Under the pieces are notes generated by a model. That model saw only the letters and a list, made by a program, of their open reading frames with translations, searched no databases and was not told where the DNA came from. 64,000 nt of DNA. Origin: Solimonas sp036405815. GTDB taxonomy: Bacteria; Pseudomonadota; Gammaproteobacteria; Nevskiales; Nevskiaceae. Of the stretch, positions 41,124-50,262 are shown one piece after another; position 1 is the first letter of the stretch, and the number at the start of each line of letters is the position of its first letter. The stretch is taken from assembly GCA_036405815.1 (NCBI GenBank), contig DASWWX010000044.1, positions 1-64,000 on the forward strand, in the 5' to 3' direction. The position numbers and the translations under genes were made by a program.

Positions 41124-43987
41124 CAGACATAGCTCCGCTGTTCGCCGGGACCGTCGACGTTGACGACACAGCGTCCGCACAGGCTGGGATGTGCCGCATT
41201 CGAACCGACGTCCGCACGCAGATGCCAGCAGCGCTCGCACTTGGCATGCGTGCTGGCGCGGGCTGCAATCCACAGCGATTCACCGCCGTCGATCGGCGCT
41301 TCCACCGCCTCGGCGGGCCGCTCGGACGCGGGCTGCACGTTCGCGCCGGAAGTGATGAACCAGAACCGCAGCTCGTCGCCAACAGCTTTCAACGACGAGG
41401 CCAGCGTGCCGTCGGCATACAGCGTCACTTCCGCTGTCAGCCCCGAGCCGATGACGCCACGGCCGCGCAAGTCTTCCAGGACCTTCTTGACCGGCTCGCG
41501 CACCGCCAGCAGTCGGCGCCAGTCGACATCGTCGGCGCTCATCGTCGGGAACTGATGCCAGCGCTGCGCAAATACCGGCTGCGAGCGATCGCCGGGCAGC
41601 ATCCGCCAGATTTCGTCGGCGGTGAACGACAGGATCGGCGCGATCCAGCGCACCAGGCCTTCAGCGATATGCAGCAACGCGGTCTGCGCCGAGCGCCGCG
41701 CCACCGAACCGCGCGGCAGCGTATAGAGACGATCCTTGAGCAGGTCGAGATACAGACCGCCCAGGTCGTTGACGCAGTAGTTGTGCAGCTTGTGATAGAC
41801 GAGGTGGAACTGCCGATCGGCATAGGCGCGACACAGCTCCTCCTGCACCCGCGCGGCCTGCGCGACGGCCCAACGATCGACTGCCACCATCTGCTCGGGC
41901 GCCACGGCATCCGCTGCCGGCTCGAAGCCGTTGACGCTGCCCAGCAGGTAGCGCGCGGTGTTGCGAATGCGGCGATAGGCATCCGCCATGCGCGCCAGCA
42001 GCTTGTCGGAGATCGCGATCTCACCGGAATAATCCGACGCCGCGACCCACAGTCGCAGCACGTCGGCACCGAGCGTCTTGGTGACCTGCTGCGGCGCGAC
42101 GACGTTGCCCAGGGACTTGGACATCTTGCGGCCCTGCTCGTCCACCGTGAAGCCGTGCGTCAGCACCGCCTTGTAAGGTGCGCGACCTCGCATCGCCACG
42201 CTGGTGAGCAGCGAGGACTGGAACCAGCCGCGATGCTGGTCGGAGCCTTCCAGGTAGATATCAGCCTGAGGCGCCAGACCCTCCTGCAATGCCGACGGCA
42301 CGGCAGACTTGAACGAGCACTGATGGACGACGCCGGAGTCGAACCAGACATCCAGCGTATCGGTGCACTTCTCGTACTGCGCTTCGTCCACACCCCAGTC
42401 GGCGGGCGTGGATTCAAACCACGCATCCAGGCCTTCGGCATCGACCTTGTCGGCGATCTGACGCAGCAAAGCGGCGGTCTGCGGATGCGGCGTCTGGCGC
42501 TCACGATCGACAAACAGCGCCAGCGGCACGCCCCAGTAACGCTGGCGCGAAATGCACCAGTCGGGACGACCCGCAACCATCTCGCGGATGCGGCTCTCGC
42601 CCCAGCCGGGAATCCATTGCGTCTGCCCGATCGCCTTGACCGCATCCTGGCGCAGACCTTTCGCATCCATCGACACGAACCACTGCGGGGTGGCGCGGAA
42701 AATCAGCGGTGTCTTGTGACGCCAGCAATGCGGGTAGCTGTGCGAGATCGTCGCGCGATGCAGCAGCGCACCCGCCGACTCCAGCGCAGCGAGGATCGCC
42801 TCTTCGCTCTTGCGCACGTGCTGACCGCCGACAATCGGCGTCGAGGCGGCGAACACACCGTTACCGCCGACGGGATTGTCCACCGGCAGCTGGTAAATTC
42901 GGCCGACCTGATAGTCCTCGACACCATGCGCCGGCGCCGTGTGCACAAGGCCGGTGCCGGCATCCAGCGTCACATGCTCGCCGCAAATCACCGGCACCTG
43001 GCGCGGCGCGAACGGGTGCTGCAGCGCCAGGTTCTCGAGCTCAGCGCCAGCGACCGTCGCCAGGAGCGGCGCCTCGGCGAGACCGAGGCGCTTGCGCACC
43101 GCATCCGCCAGTTCGGCCGCCACAACAAGAGCGCGGCGCTCGCCCTTGAGCAGGGCGTACTGCAATTCGCGATTCACGCAGACCGCCTGATTGGCGGGCA
43201 GCGTCCAGGGCGTCGTCGTCCAGATGACGAAGTCGATCGGCAGATCGGTTTTCACGCCGAAGCACGCGGCGACAGCCGCGGGATCGACGGCACGGAATCC
43301 CACGTCGATCGCGCTCGAGGTCTTGTCCTCGTATTCGACTTCGGCCTCGGCCAGCGAAGAACCGCAGTCCAGGCACCAGTGCACCGGCTTGAAGCCCCGA
43401 ACGACGTGACCGTTGTCGACGATCTGCGCCAGCACCCGCAGCTGCTCGGCCTCGAACGCCGGCTGCATCGTCAGGTAGGGATGATCCCAATCGGCCAGTA
43501 CGCCCAGACGTTTGAAATCCTCGCGCTGGCGCGCCACCTGCTCGGCCGCGTACTCGCGGCACTTGGCGCGGAACGTCCGCGCGTCCAGCATGCCCTGCTC
43601 TTTCGGACCGACCTTGCCGTGCTTCTTTTCCACCTGCAGCTCGATCGGCAGGCCATGACAATCCCAGCCCGGCACGAACGGCGCGCGATAACCGTCCAAG
43701 CGTGCGGCCTTGACGACGATGTCCTTCAGGACCTTGTTGACCGCATGGCCGATATGGATGTCGCCGTTGGCGTACGGTGGACCGTCGACAAACCAGAACG
43801 CCGGCGCCTCGCGGCCGGCCGCATCGACGGCGGCGTACAACCCTTCCTGCTCCCAGCGCGCGAGCATTTCCGGCTCACGCTTGGCCAGGTTCGCCTGCAT
43901 CGCGAACGCGGTTTCCGGAAGGTTGAGGGTGCTTTTGTAGTCCGGCTGGTCGGTCACGGTAACGTCGGCTGACGGCTGCGCGGCCAC
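41123..43987 (-). CDS. ileS: Isoleucyl-tRNA synthetase
   Basis: 954 residues from a GTG at 43987. A second GTG at 43957 would give MTDQPDYKSTLNLPE, closer to the usual N-terminus; neither has a clear ribosome site. The HIGH motif is in GPPYANGDIHIGHAVNK, KMSKS in GRKMSKSLGN, and the C-terminal zinc finger in CERCWHLR and CGRCVV. Charges tRNA-Ile. Middle gene of the ribF-ileS-lspA-ispH run, conserved in gammaproteobacteria. Confidence 0.96.
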   Translation of the reverse strand: MAAQPSADVTVTDQPDYKSTLNLPETAFAMQANLAKREPEMLARWEQEGLYAAVDAAGREAPAFWFVDGPPYANGDIHIGHAVNKVLKDIVVKAARLDGYRAPFVPGWDCHGLPIELQVEKKHGKVGPKEQGMLDARTFRAKCREYAAEQVARQREDFKRLGVLADWDHPYLTMQPAFEAEQLRVLAQIVDNGHVVRGFKPVHWCLDCGSSLAEAEVEYEDKTSSAIDVGFRAVDPAAVAACFGVKTDLPIDFVIWTTTPWTLPANQAVCVNRELQYALLKGERRALVVAAELADAVRKRLGLAEAPLLATVAGAELENLALQHPFAPRQVPVICGEHVTLDAGTGLVHTAPAHGVEDYQVGRIYQLPVDNPVGGNGVFAASTPIVGGQHVRKSEEAILAALESAGALLHRATISHSYPHCWRHKTPLIFRATPQWFVSMDAKGLRQDAVKAIGQTQWIPGWGESRIREMVAGRPDWCISRQRYWGVPLALFVDRERQTPHPQTAALLRQIADKVDAEGLDAWFESTPADWGVDEAQYEKCTDTLDVWFDSGVVHQCSFKSAVPSALQEGLAPQADIYLEGSDQHRGWFQSSLLTSVAMRGRAPYKAVLTHGFTVDEQGRKMSKSLGNVVAPQQVTKTLGADVLRLWVAASDYSGEIAISDKLLARMADAYRRIRNTARYLLGSVNGFEPAADAVAPEQMVAVDRWAVAQAARVQEELCRAYADRQFHLVYHKLHNYCVNDLGGLYLDLLKDRLYTLPRGSVARRSAQTALLHIAEGLVRWIAPILSFTADEIWRMLPGDRSQPVFAQRWHQFPTMSADDVDWRRLLAVREPVKKVLEDLRGRGVIGSGLTAEVTLYADGTLASSLKAVGDELRFWFITSGANVQPASERPAEAVEAPIDGGESLWIAARASTHAKCERCWHLRADVGSNAAHPSLCGRCVVNVDGPGEQRSYV

Positions 43988-44049
43988 GGGCAGTGGCGAT
44001 CGACGCAGGCGTGAAAGTGAACGTGAAAAAGGCGCGCTGATTGCAAGCG

Positions 44050-45003
44050 CTAATTATCTGTTGCGCTGCGGAAAAAGGCCATCGCGTCCTGCTTGTCGCG
44101 CTGCATTTGTGCCGCCAATGCCTCCACCGACTCGAAGCGCAGTTCCGGGCGCAGGAAATGCTGGAACTCCACCTGCAGTTCAACGCCATACAGATCGGGC
44201 TGATCGTCAAACACGTGGGTTTCCAGCAGGCACTGCGTCAGCCCCAATGTCGGCCGAACGCCAATGCTGGCGACGCCTTGCCAGGCCCGCGCCGGCACGC
44301 TCGTACCACCGGTACCGCGGGCGGTAACCACGTACACCCCCAGCCGCAGCGCGGGCCGACGCCGGAGCACGATGTTGGCCGTGGGCATACCGAGCTTTCG
44401 ACCGAGCTGGAGCCCTCCCCGCACCCGGCCGGTGAGCGTGTACCGCCGACCCAGCAGGCGTTCCGCCTGTCCGAGATCGGCCGCAGCCAAAGCGGCGCGC
44501 ACCGCGGTCGAGCTGCAACGCTGCCCGTCGGCTTCGACCGCTGGCACGCTCTCGACAAAAAAGCCGTGACGGTCACCGAGATCGTGCAGCAGATGCAGAT
44601 CGCCGGACCGCTGCGCGCCGAAGCGGAAATCGTCGCCGACGACCAGGCCGCGAATGCCGAGATGCCCGACCAATCCATCGCGGACGAAGTCGTCTGGCGA
44701 CCACGCGGCGAAGTGCCGACCGAAACGCTGCAACACCAGATGGTCCACGCCCAGCGCCGCCAGGGTGGCTCGCTTGCCGCGCAAGGTATCGATGCGGCCG
44801 GGGGCTTCGGCGGGGCAGAAGTATTCGCGCGGCGTAGGCTCGAAACTGAGCACCGCGGTATCAGCGCCCAACAGCAGGGCTTGCTCGCGCGCGCGCATCA
44901 CCAGCGCCTGGTGTCCTCGATGCACGCCGTCGAAGTTGCCGATGGTGACCACGGCACCATGTGGCTGCGGATGGGCATTGAGAAGGCCGCGCACCAGGCG
45001 CAT
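44050..45003 (-). CDS. ribF: Bifunctional riboflavin kinase/FAD synthetase RibF
   Basis: 317 residues from the ATG at 45003; a longer frame runs back into murJ and is ignored. The N-terminal FMN adenylyltransferase domain has VVTIGNFDGVHRGHQALV and CSSTAVR, and the C-terminal riboflavin kinase domain has GRKLGMPTANI, WQGVASIGVRPT and LYGVELQVEF. Makes FMN and FAD. It is three bases after murJ and 62 before ileS on the same strand. Confidence 0.95.
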   Translation of the reverse strand: MRLVRGLLNAHPQPHGAVVTIGNFDGVHRGHQALVMRAREQALLLGADTAVLSFEPTPREYFCPAEAPGRIDTLRGKRATLAALGVDHLVLQRFGRHFAAWSPDDFVRDGLVGHLGIRGLVVGDDFRFGAQRSGDLHLLHDLGDRHGFFVESVPAVEADGQRCSSTAVRAALAAADLGQAERLLGRRYTLTGRVRGGLQLGRKLGMPTANIVLRRRPALRLGVYVVTARGTGGTSVPARAWQGVASIGVRPTLGLTQCLLETHVFDDQPDLYGVELQVEFQHFLRPELRFESVEALAAQMQRDKQDAMAFFRSATDN

Positions 45004-45005
45004 GG

Positions 45006-46550
45006 TCAGGCCCTCCGGAAATGGCGCGGACGCATGCCCGCCAGCCACAGCGTCAGGAAGTAGGCGATCGCTGCCAGGGCGACGATCCACAGCATGCGCA
45101 TCGCACGGTCCATCGCCGACGCAGCGAGCCATCGTTCGAGCGGGCCAGTCACCGCCAGCACCACCGCAGTCAGCACGCCGCAGCCGGCGAGCAGTCGCAG
45201 TGCAAACGCGCCCCACCCCGGGCCAGGCCGATACACCGCATCGCGACGCAGGCGTCGCAGCAACAGCAAGGCGTTGATCCAGGCCGACGTGGCGGTCGCC
45301 GCTGCCAGGCCCACGTGCCCCGCGGTCGCGCCGGTGAACAAGGCATAGGTGAACAGGCTCAAGCTCAGCGCCATGCCGCAGCACAATGCGATGACCGCGT
45401 AACGCACCGGCACCCGCGTTTCCTGGCGCGCGAAAAAGCCCGGCACCAGCACCTTGACCAGGGAAAAGCCGAGGAAACCCGCGCCGTAAGCCCACAAGGC
45501 GTAGGTGGTCATCTCGACGTCGCGCGCACTGAACTGCCCGTGTCCGAACAGCGTCGCCACCAGCGGCCCCGCAAACAGCACCAGCCCCAGCGCCGCCGGC
45601 AGGCCGATGACCAGCATCGTGCGCAGACCCCAGTCGAGCGTGGCCGAGAACTGCGCTTCCGACTTCTGCGCGAACTGCGCAGCCAGTGCCGGCAGGATCA
45701 CCGTGCCGATCGCGATGCTGAAAATGCCCAGCGGAAACTCCATCAACCGATCCGCGTAGTAGAGCCAGCTCACCGAGCCATCGCCGAGGAACGAGGCCAG
45801 CGCCGAATCGAGCAACAGGCTGACCTGTGCGATGGAGGACCCGATCATCACCGGAATCATCAGGCCGATGATCCGGCGCACGCGGCTATCGCGCCAACCC
45901 CAGCGCGGGCGCGGCAACAAACCCAGCCGCATCACCCAAGGCATCTGGAACGCCAGCTGCAAAATGCCGGCCGCGAACACCGCATAGGCCAGCGCATGCA
46001 CCGAATCCGGCTGGAACACCGCCGCGGCAATCAGGCAGACATTCAGCAGTACGGGCGTGAATGCCGGCACCGCGAAGCGCCCGTAGCTATTGAGTACGCC
46101 CGACAGCATCGCCGTCAGCGAGATGAACATCAGATAGGGAAACGTCCAGCGCAGCAGTTCGGTGCCGAGCGCATGCTTGGCCGGATCGGCACCAAATCCC
46201 GGTGCGAACAGCCAGAGGAGCAAGGGTGCGGTCAGGCAGCCCACCAACGTGATCAGCGCCAGCACGCCGCCGAGCGTGCCCATGACGACCGCGCTGAGAT
46301 CGCGCACCGCGGCGTGATCCTGTGTGGTCTTGACCTCGGTGAACACCGGCACGAAAGCCTGGGAGAACGCGCCCTCGGCGAACATGCGGCGTCCGAAATT
46401 GGGAATCTTCAGCGCGATCAGGAAGGCGTCCATACCGGCGCCCGCGCCGAACGCGACCGCCAGCAGCACGTCGCGCACGAAGCCCAGCACACGCGACAGC
46501 AGCGTCATCAGACTGACGATGCCGGAAGACTTGAGCAGTGAGTTCGCCAT
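45006..46550 (-). CDS. murJ: Lipid II flippase MurJ (MviN)
   Basis: 514 residues from the ATG at 46550. About 14 membrane helices; the N-terminal block SLLKSSGIVSLMTLLSRVLGF, RDVLLAVAFGAGAGMDAFLIA and the FRRMFAEGAFSQAFVPVF-like segment are hallmarks. Flips the peptidoglycan precursor lipid II across the inner membrane. It is divergent from rpsT, as in many gammaproteobacteria. Confidence 0.95.
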   Translation of the reverse strand: MANSLLKSSGIVSLMTLLSRVLGFVRDVLLAVAFGAGAGMDAFLIALKIPNFGRRMFAEGAFSQAFVPVFTEVKTTQDHAAVRDLSAVVMGTLGGVLALITLVGCLTAPLLLWLFAPGFGADPAKHALGTELLRWTFPYLMFISLTAMLSGVLNSYGRFAVPAFTPVLLNVCLIAAAVFQPDSVHALAYAVFAAGILQLAFQMPWVMRLGLLPRPRWGWRDSRVRRIIGLMIPVMIGSSIAQVSLLLDSALASFLGDGSVSWLYYADRLMEFPLGIFSIAIGTVILPALAAQFAQKSEAQFSATLDWGLRTMLVIGLPAALGLVLFAGPLVATLFGHGQFSARDVEMTTYALWAYGAGFLGFSLVKVLVPGFFARQETRVPVRYAVIALCCGMALSLSLFTYALFTGATAGHVGLAAATATSAWINALLLLRRLRRDAVYRPGPGWGAFALRLLAGCGVLTAVVLAVTGPLERWLAASAMDRAMRMLWIVALAAIAYFLTLWLAGMRPRHFRRA

Positions 46551-46643
46551 CAAGTCGCGCAGTGTAGCGGCAGGCCTCGCACCGCGTCCGCAGGAGCGAC
46601 AATGTTTTTCCTGCCTTTTCAGCCGCTTCGGTCCTTTGCGACG

Positions 46644-46672
46644 TTGACAAACGAGGGGCTCGTGGCCATACT
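46644..46672 (+). promoter_or_regulatory. Sigma-70 promoter of rpsT
   Basis: A perfect TTGACA (46644-46649), a 17-base spacer and CATACT (46667-46672, four of six). It lies 44 bases before the rpsT start. Confidence 0.75.
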
Positions 46673-46715
46673 CCGCGCCCCTTAAGAACACCGTATCCGT
46701 TTTAGGAGTTTCACT

Positions 46716-46979
46716 TTGGCCAACATCGCCAGCGCGAAGAAGCGCGCCCGCCAAGCCGAAAAGCGTCGTGCCCGCAACGTCGCCCAGCGCTCGATGATCC
46801 GCACCACGATCAAGAAGGTCGTCAAGGCCATCGAAGCCAAGGACAAGAAGGCCGCCGAAGCCGCCTATGCGGCGATGGTGCCGGTCGTCGATCGCTACGC
46901 CGACAAGGGCCAGATCCACAAGAACAAGGCCGCGCGTCACAAGTCGCGTCTGGCCGCGCACATCAAGGCGCTCGCCTAA
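46716..46979 (+). CDS. rpsT: Ribosomal protein S20
   Basis: 87 residues from a TTG start at 46716, with TAGGAG upstream. The TTG start is the same rare codon used by E. coli rpsT, where it takes part in autoregulation of translation. Sequence ANIASAKKRARQAEKRR and the KNKAARHKSRLAAHIKAL C-terminus are typical S20. A promoter lies upstream and an intrinsic terminator follows, so it is a single-gene unit. Confidence 0.97.
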   Translation: MANIASAKKRARQAEKRRARNVAQRSMIRTTIKKVVKAIEAKDKKAAEAAYAAMVPVVDRYADKGQIHKNKAARHKSRLAAHIKALA

Positions 46980-47018
46980 GCCGCGAAAGCGCGCGACTGG
47001 AAGCACGAGTCGCAAACG

Positions 47019-47044
47019 AAGCGGACCGAAAGGTCCGCTTTTTT
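47019..47044 (+). terminator. Intrinsic terminator after rpsT
   Basis: AAGCGGACC-GAAA-GGTCCGCTT, a nine-pair stem with a GNRA loop, running into six T residues. Confidence 0.92.
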
Positions 47045-47175
47045 GTTGCCTGCGATAAACCTGGGTGTTTTTCCTGGCGCCATCGACGACAACTCCCCTT
47101 TCTCGACGGCGTCGAGACCGTTACCATCGCTGACAGACCCATGGGGCGTCTTCTGACAGGTCATTGACCTGATTT

Positions 47176-47200
47176 CCGGCACGGATTCTGCGAGTGCCGG
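47176..47200. repeat. 7-bp inverted repeat in front of TonB receptor
   Basis: CCGGCAC (47176-47182) and GTGCCGG (47194-47200) flank an 11-base spacer, 46 bases before the receptor start. It could be an operator or leader hairpin. The whole rpsT to receptor gap is about 200 bases after the terminator, and no convincing promoter was found in it. Confidence 0.45.
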
Positions 47201-47246
47201 TCGCGAAGACAGAGTGGGTCGACCTTTCATTCAGGGGAGTCAAAGC

Positions 47247-50015
47247 ATGTTGGGATCCAGGCTTGAGCAGCCGACGGGCGCTATGCGTCTGACGGCCATC
47301 GCGGCGTTTTTCGCCATTTCCGGCGGCATGCCCGCCTACGCGCAGGGCACACTCGACGAGTACGCACCGACCGAGCCGGTCGCCATCGGCGAGGACAGCG
47401 GCGAGACGACGGTCGATACCGTGCCGGTCGCCCCGCTGCGCCAGCAGGTGCAGGACACTGCCAAGCTGGAAGGCTCGGAGCCGGCCAAGCTGGACGCCAT
47501 CGAAGTCACCGGCTCGCGCCTGAGCCGCGCCGCGCTCGAAGGCGCACTACCGGTCACCACCCTGTCGCGCAACGACATCGCGGCCTCCGGCAAAATCTCG
47601 GTCGCTGACGCGCTGCGCTCCGCCACCTTCAACAGCTTCGGCTCCTTCACCTCGATCTCCGGCAGTTCCGGTCAGGGTCAGTCCGTCGCCTCGCTGCGCG
47701 GTCTGGGTTCCAACCGCACGCTGGTGCTGGTCGATGGTCGCCGCATCGCCACGTCGCCGTCGCTGCAAGGCGCCGGTGTCGATCTCAACACGATTCCGCT
47801 GGCTGCGGTCGAGCGCGTCGAGATTCTTTCCGACGGCGCCTCGGCGATCTACGGTTCCGACGCCATCGGCGGCGTCATCAACGTCATCCTGCGCAAGGAC
47901 TTCACCGGCGTGGAGTTGACCGCAGGCGTCGGCGCGCCAACCAACGATGGCGGCGACGAGCAGGATGTTTCGGTACTCGCGGGCGTCTCCTCCGGCGACA
48001 GCCGCATGCTGTTTGGCGCCACCTACACCAGCCGCAAGCCGATCTTCCTGCGTGACCGCAGCTATTCGCGCAGCTCGCTCGGCCCGCTGAGCCCGGCTGG
48101 CACGCGCAACTTCTCGGAAAGCACCGGCTACAGCGTGTTCGGCAACACCGTGCTCAACAGCGACTTCTCGGCCACGCTGCCGGTGCCCGATTCGGGCTGC
48201 GTCAGTGAGCTGGGCTTCCGTCGCTTCCTCGACAACGTCGGCAATGTGACGGGCATCCAGAACGGCGACGTCTGCGGCTTCGACTTCACGCAGTTTGCCG
48301 CGGACACGACCGCGCTCGACACCAGCTCGATTTTCGTCAAGTACGGCTACGATATCGACTTCGACCTGAAGTTTGAGATCACCGCCAGCTACGCGCAGTC
48401 CGAGAGCTTCGGCCGCTTCGCACCGGCGCCGGACCTGCTGTTTGTGCCGGGCACCGCGCCGACCAATCCTTACGGCCAGGATGTTTTCGTCTTCCATCGC
48501 TTCCTGCCGCTGGGCACGCGCGACAACAACAACCGCTCGGGCGTGACCAGCATCCTGCCGGTCGTGACCTACAACTTCGACCAGTGGGATATCGAAGCCG
48601 GCGCCCGCCTGGTCCGCTACACCTTCAACGATCGTGGGTCGGGCTACCTGCTGCGCTCGCGCGCCGCCGCGCTCGCCGCCACGGGCGCCTATAACCCGTT
48701 CGATCTGCGCGCCGCAGGCACCGAGGATGTCCTGAACTCGATGGTGGTCACGACCAGCCGCACCGGCCTGACCGAAACCCGCGAACTGTTCTCGACCGCC
48801 CGCGTACCGCTGTTCGAGCTGCCGTATGGCCGCATCGACAGCGCGTTCGGCGTCGAATACCGCCAGGAACGTTTCTTCGACGAGTACGACTCGCAGTCGG
48901 AAGCCGGCACGGTCGGCGGCTCGTCGGGCAACTCCTCGGATGGCAAGCGCAACGCTTACGCCGTGTTCGGCGAAGCCGCGATCCCGGTTTACACCGATGT
49001 CGAAGTGGACGTGGCCGCGCGCTATGACCACTACTCCGATGCCGCTGGCGGCGCTTTCAGCCCGAAGGTTTCCGCCCGCTGGGCAGCGCAGCCGAACCTG
49101 ACGCTGCGCGGCTCGATCGGCAAGGGCTTCCGCGCGCCGCTGTTGTCGGAACTCAACGCCAACGACGCCTTCAGCGCCGAAAGCGCGCGCGACCTGGTCA
49201 GCTGCCGCAACGCCAACCCGCCGGTGCCCGACGCACAGTGCGCCGAATCGCAATACGACACGTTCATCGCCGCCAATCCCGATCTGAATCCGGAGCGCTC
49301 CACGCAGTTCGGCTTCGGCATCGTGATGACGCCGATCGACTGGGCTGACTTCACGCTCGATTACTACAACATCACGATCAAGGACTCGCTGACCACCTAC
49401 TCGGCGCAGAGCTTGATCTTCCGCGAACTGCTGGGCCAACCGCTGCCGGATGGTACGGCGGTCAATCGCCTGGCCAGCGGCCGTATCGACTCGATCGAGA
49501 CGACCTCGGACAACATCGCGGAGATCACCACGCACGGCCTCGACTTCCTGCTGAACACGCGCTTCAACATCGGCGACTTCGGCATGCTGCGTCCCAGCCT
49601 GGCCGTCAGCTATGTGCTCGGCTACGAGGAAGACGATGGCGTGCTGCCGGCACGTGACGAGATCGGCGATCCGGGCACGCCCGAATATCGCGCCACGCTG
49701 GTGCTGCCGTGGATGGTCGGCCCGTTCACGTCGACCTGGACGACCACCTACATCCCATCCACCGCCGCCGCGACCGATCCGGGCGCCGTCAATCCGCTGG
49801 ATCTGCAGCGCTCCGGCCACGTCGCGTCGAACATCGTGCACGACGTGCAGGTGAAGTGGGATTCGCCGTGGAACGGTTCGATCATCGTCGGCGTGCGCGA
49901 TCTGTTCGACCGGGGCGTGTCCACCAACTTCAACCTGACCAGCCCGTTCTACGACCAGACCCTGTACGAACCCGTCGGCCGTATGCCGTACGCACGTTTC
50001 GTCCAGCGCTTCTGA
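47247..50015 (+). CDS. TonB-dependent receptor (EVTGSR-type outer-membrane receptor)
   Basis: 922 residues from the ATG at 47247, which has AGGGGAG upstream; the GTG at 47214 is less likely. After a signal peptide ending in MPAYAQ comes a spacer and a TonB-box-like AIEVTGSR (about residue 85). The plug follows, with SVASLRGLGSNRTLVLVDGRR and ERVEILSDGASAIYGSDAIGGVINVILRKD, then a long beta-barrel ending in MPYARFVQRF with the terminal aromatic residue needed for membrane insertion. This branch usually imports complex organic substrates such as glycans or vitamins. It stands alone between two terminators, so its partners are not evident. Confidence 0.92.
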   Translation: MLGSRLEQPTGAMRLTAIAAFFAISGGMPAYAQGTLDEYAPTEPVAIGEDSGETTVDTVPVAPLRQQVQDTAKLEGSEPAKLDAIEVTGSRLSRAALEGALPVTTLSRNDIAASGKISVADALRSATFNSFGSFTSISGSSGQGQSVASLRGLGSNRTLVLVDGRRIATSPSLQGAGVDLNTIPLAAVERVEILSDGASAIYGSDAIGGVINVILRKDFTGVELTAGVGAPTNDGGDEQDVSVLAGVSSGDSRMLFGATYTSRKPIFLRDRSYSRSSLGPLSPAGTRNFSESTGYSVFGNTVLNSDFSATLPVPDSGCVSELGFRRFLDNVGNVTGIQNGDVCGFDFTQFAADTTALDTSSIFVKYGYDIDFDLKFEITASYAQSESFGRFAPAPDLLFVPGTAPTNPYGQDVFVFHRFLPLGTRDNNNRSGVTSILPVVTYNFDQWDIEAGARLVRYTFNDRGSGYLLRSRAAALAATGAYNPFDLRAAGTEDVLNSMVVTTSRTGLTETRELFSTARVPLFELPYGRIDSAFGVEYRQERFFDEYDSQSEAGTVGGSSGNSSDGKRNAYAVFGEAAIPVYTDVEVDVAARYDHYSDAAGGAFSPKVSARWAAQPNLTLRGSIGKGFRAPLLSELNANDAFSAESARDLVSCRNANPPVPDAQCAESQYDTFIAANPDLNPERSTQFGFGIVMTPIDWADFTLDYYNITIKDSLTTYSAQSLIFRELLGQPLPDGTAVNRLASGRIDSIETTSDNIAEITTHGLDFLLNTRFNIGDFGMLRPSLAVSYVLGYEEDDGVLPARDEIGDPGTPEYRATLVLPWMVGPFTSTWTTTYIPSTAAATDPGAVNPLDLQRSGHVASNIVHDVQVKWDSPWNGSIIVGVRDLFDRGVSTNFNLTSPFYDQTLYEPVGRMPYARFVQRF

Positions 50016-50040
50016 TCGATACCGCTGTCTGCTGCCACGA

Positions 50041-50070
50041 CGGGCGCCGCAAGGCGCCCGTTTTCTTTTG
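50041..50070 (+). terminator. Intrinsic terminator after TonB receptor
   Basis: CGGGCGCC-GCAA-GGCGCCCG, an eight-pair GC stem followed by TTTTCTTTT. Confidence 0.9.
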
Positions 50071-50116
50071 GCTGTCGGAATCGCAAGTTGATTACGTCCT
50101 GCACCCCGCCCAACGC

Positions 50117-50140
50117 AAAAACCCGGCCTTGAGCCGGGTT
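50117..50140 (-). terminator. Intrinsic terminator for the ispB/tRNA-Pro transcript
   Basis: On the minus strand AACCCGGC-TCAAG-GCCGGGTT runs into a T run (complement of 50117-50121). It lies 38 bases after the tRNA 3' end. Confidence 0.82.
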
Positions 50141-50177
50141 CTAGAAAAAACGGATTCGGAAATCCAGAGTCAATAAC

Positions 50178-50254
50178 TGGTCGGGGCGACAGGATTCGAA
50201 CCTGCGACCTCTTGCTCCCGAAGCAAGCGCTCTACCAAACTGAGCTACGCCCCG
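50178..50254 (-). tRNA. tRNA-Pro (anticodon CGG)
   Basis: A 77-base cloverleaf on the minus strand: acceptor CGGGGCG/CGCCCCG, anticodon arm CTTGC-TTCGGGA-GCAAG with anticodon CGG, T arm GCAGG-TTCGAAT-CCTGT, and encoded CCA. It starts eight bases after the ispB stop, so it is probably co-transcribed with ispB. Confidence 0.95.
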
Positions 50255-50262
50255 AACGTCTT

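Noticed and set aside
41189..43972. 927-residue plus-strand frame
   Set aside because: Antisense to ileS, which has all its catalytic motifs; the opposite frame shows none.
47547..49841. 764-residue minus-strand frame
   Set aside because: Antisense to the second TonB receptor; no motif.
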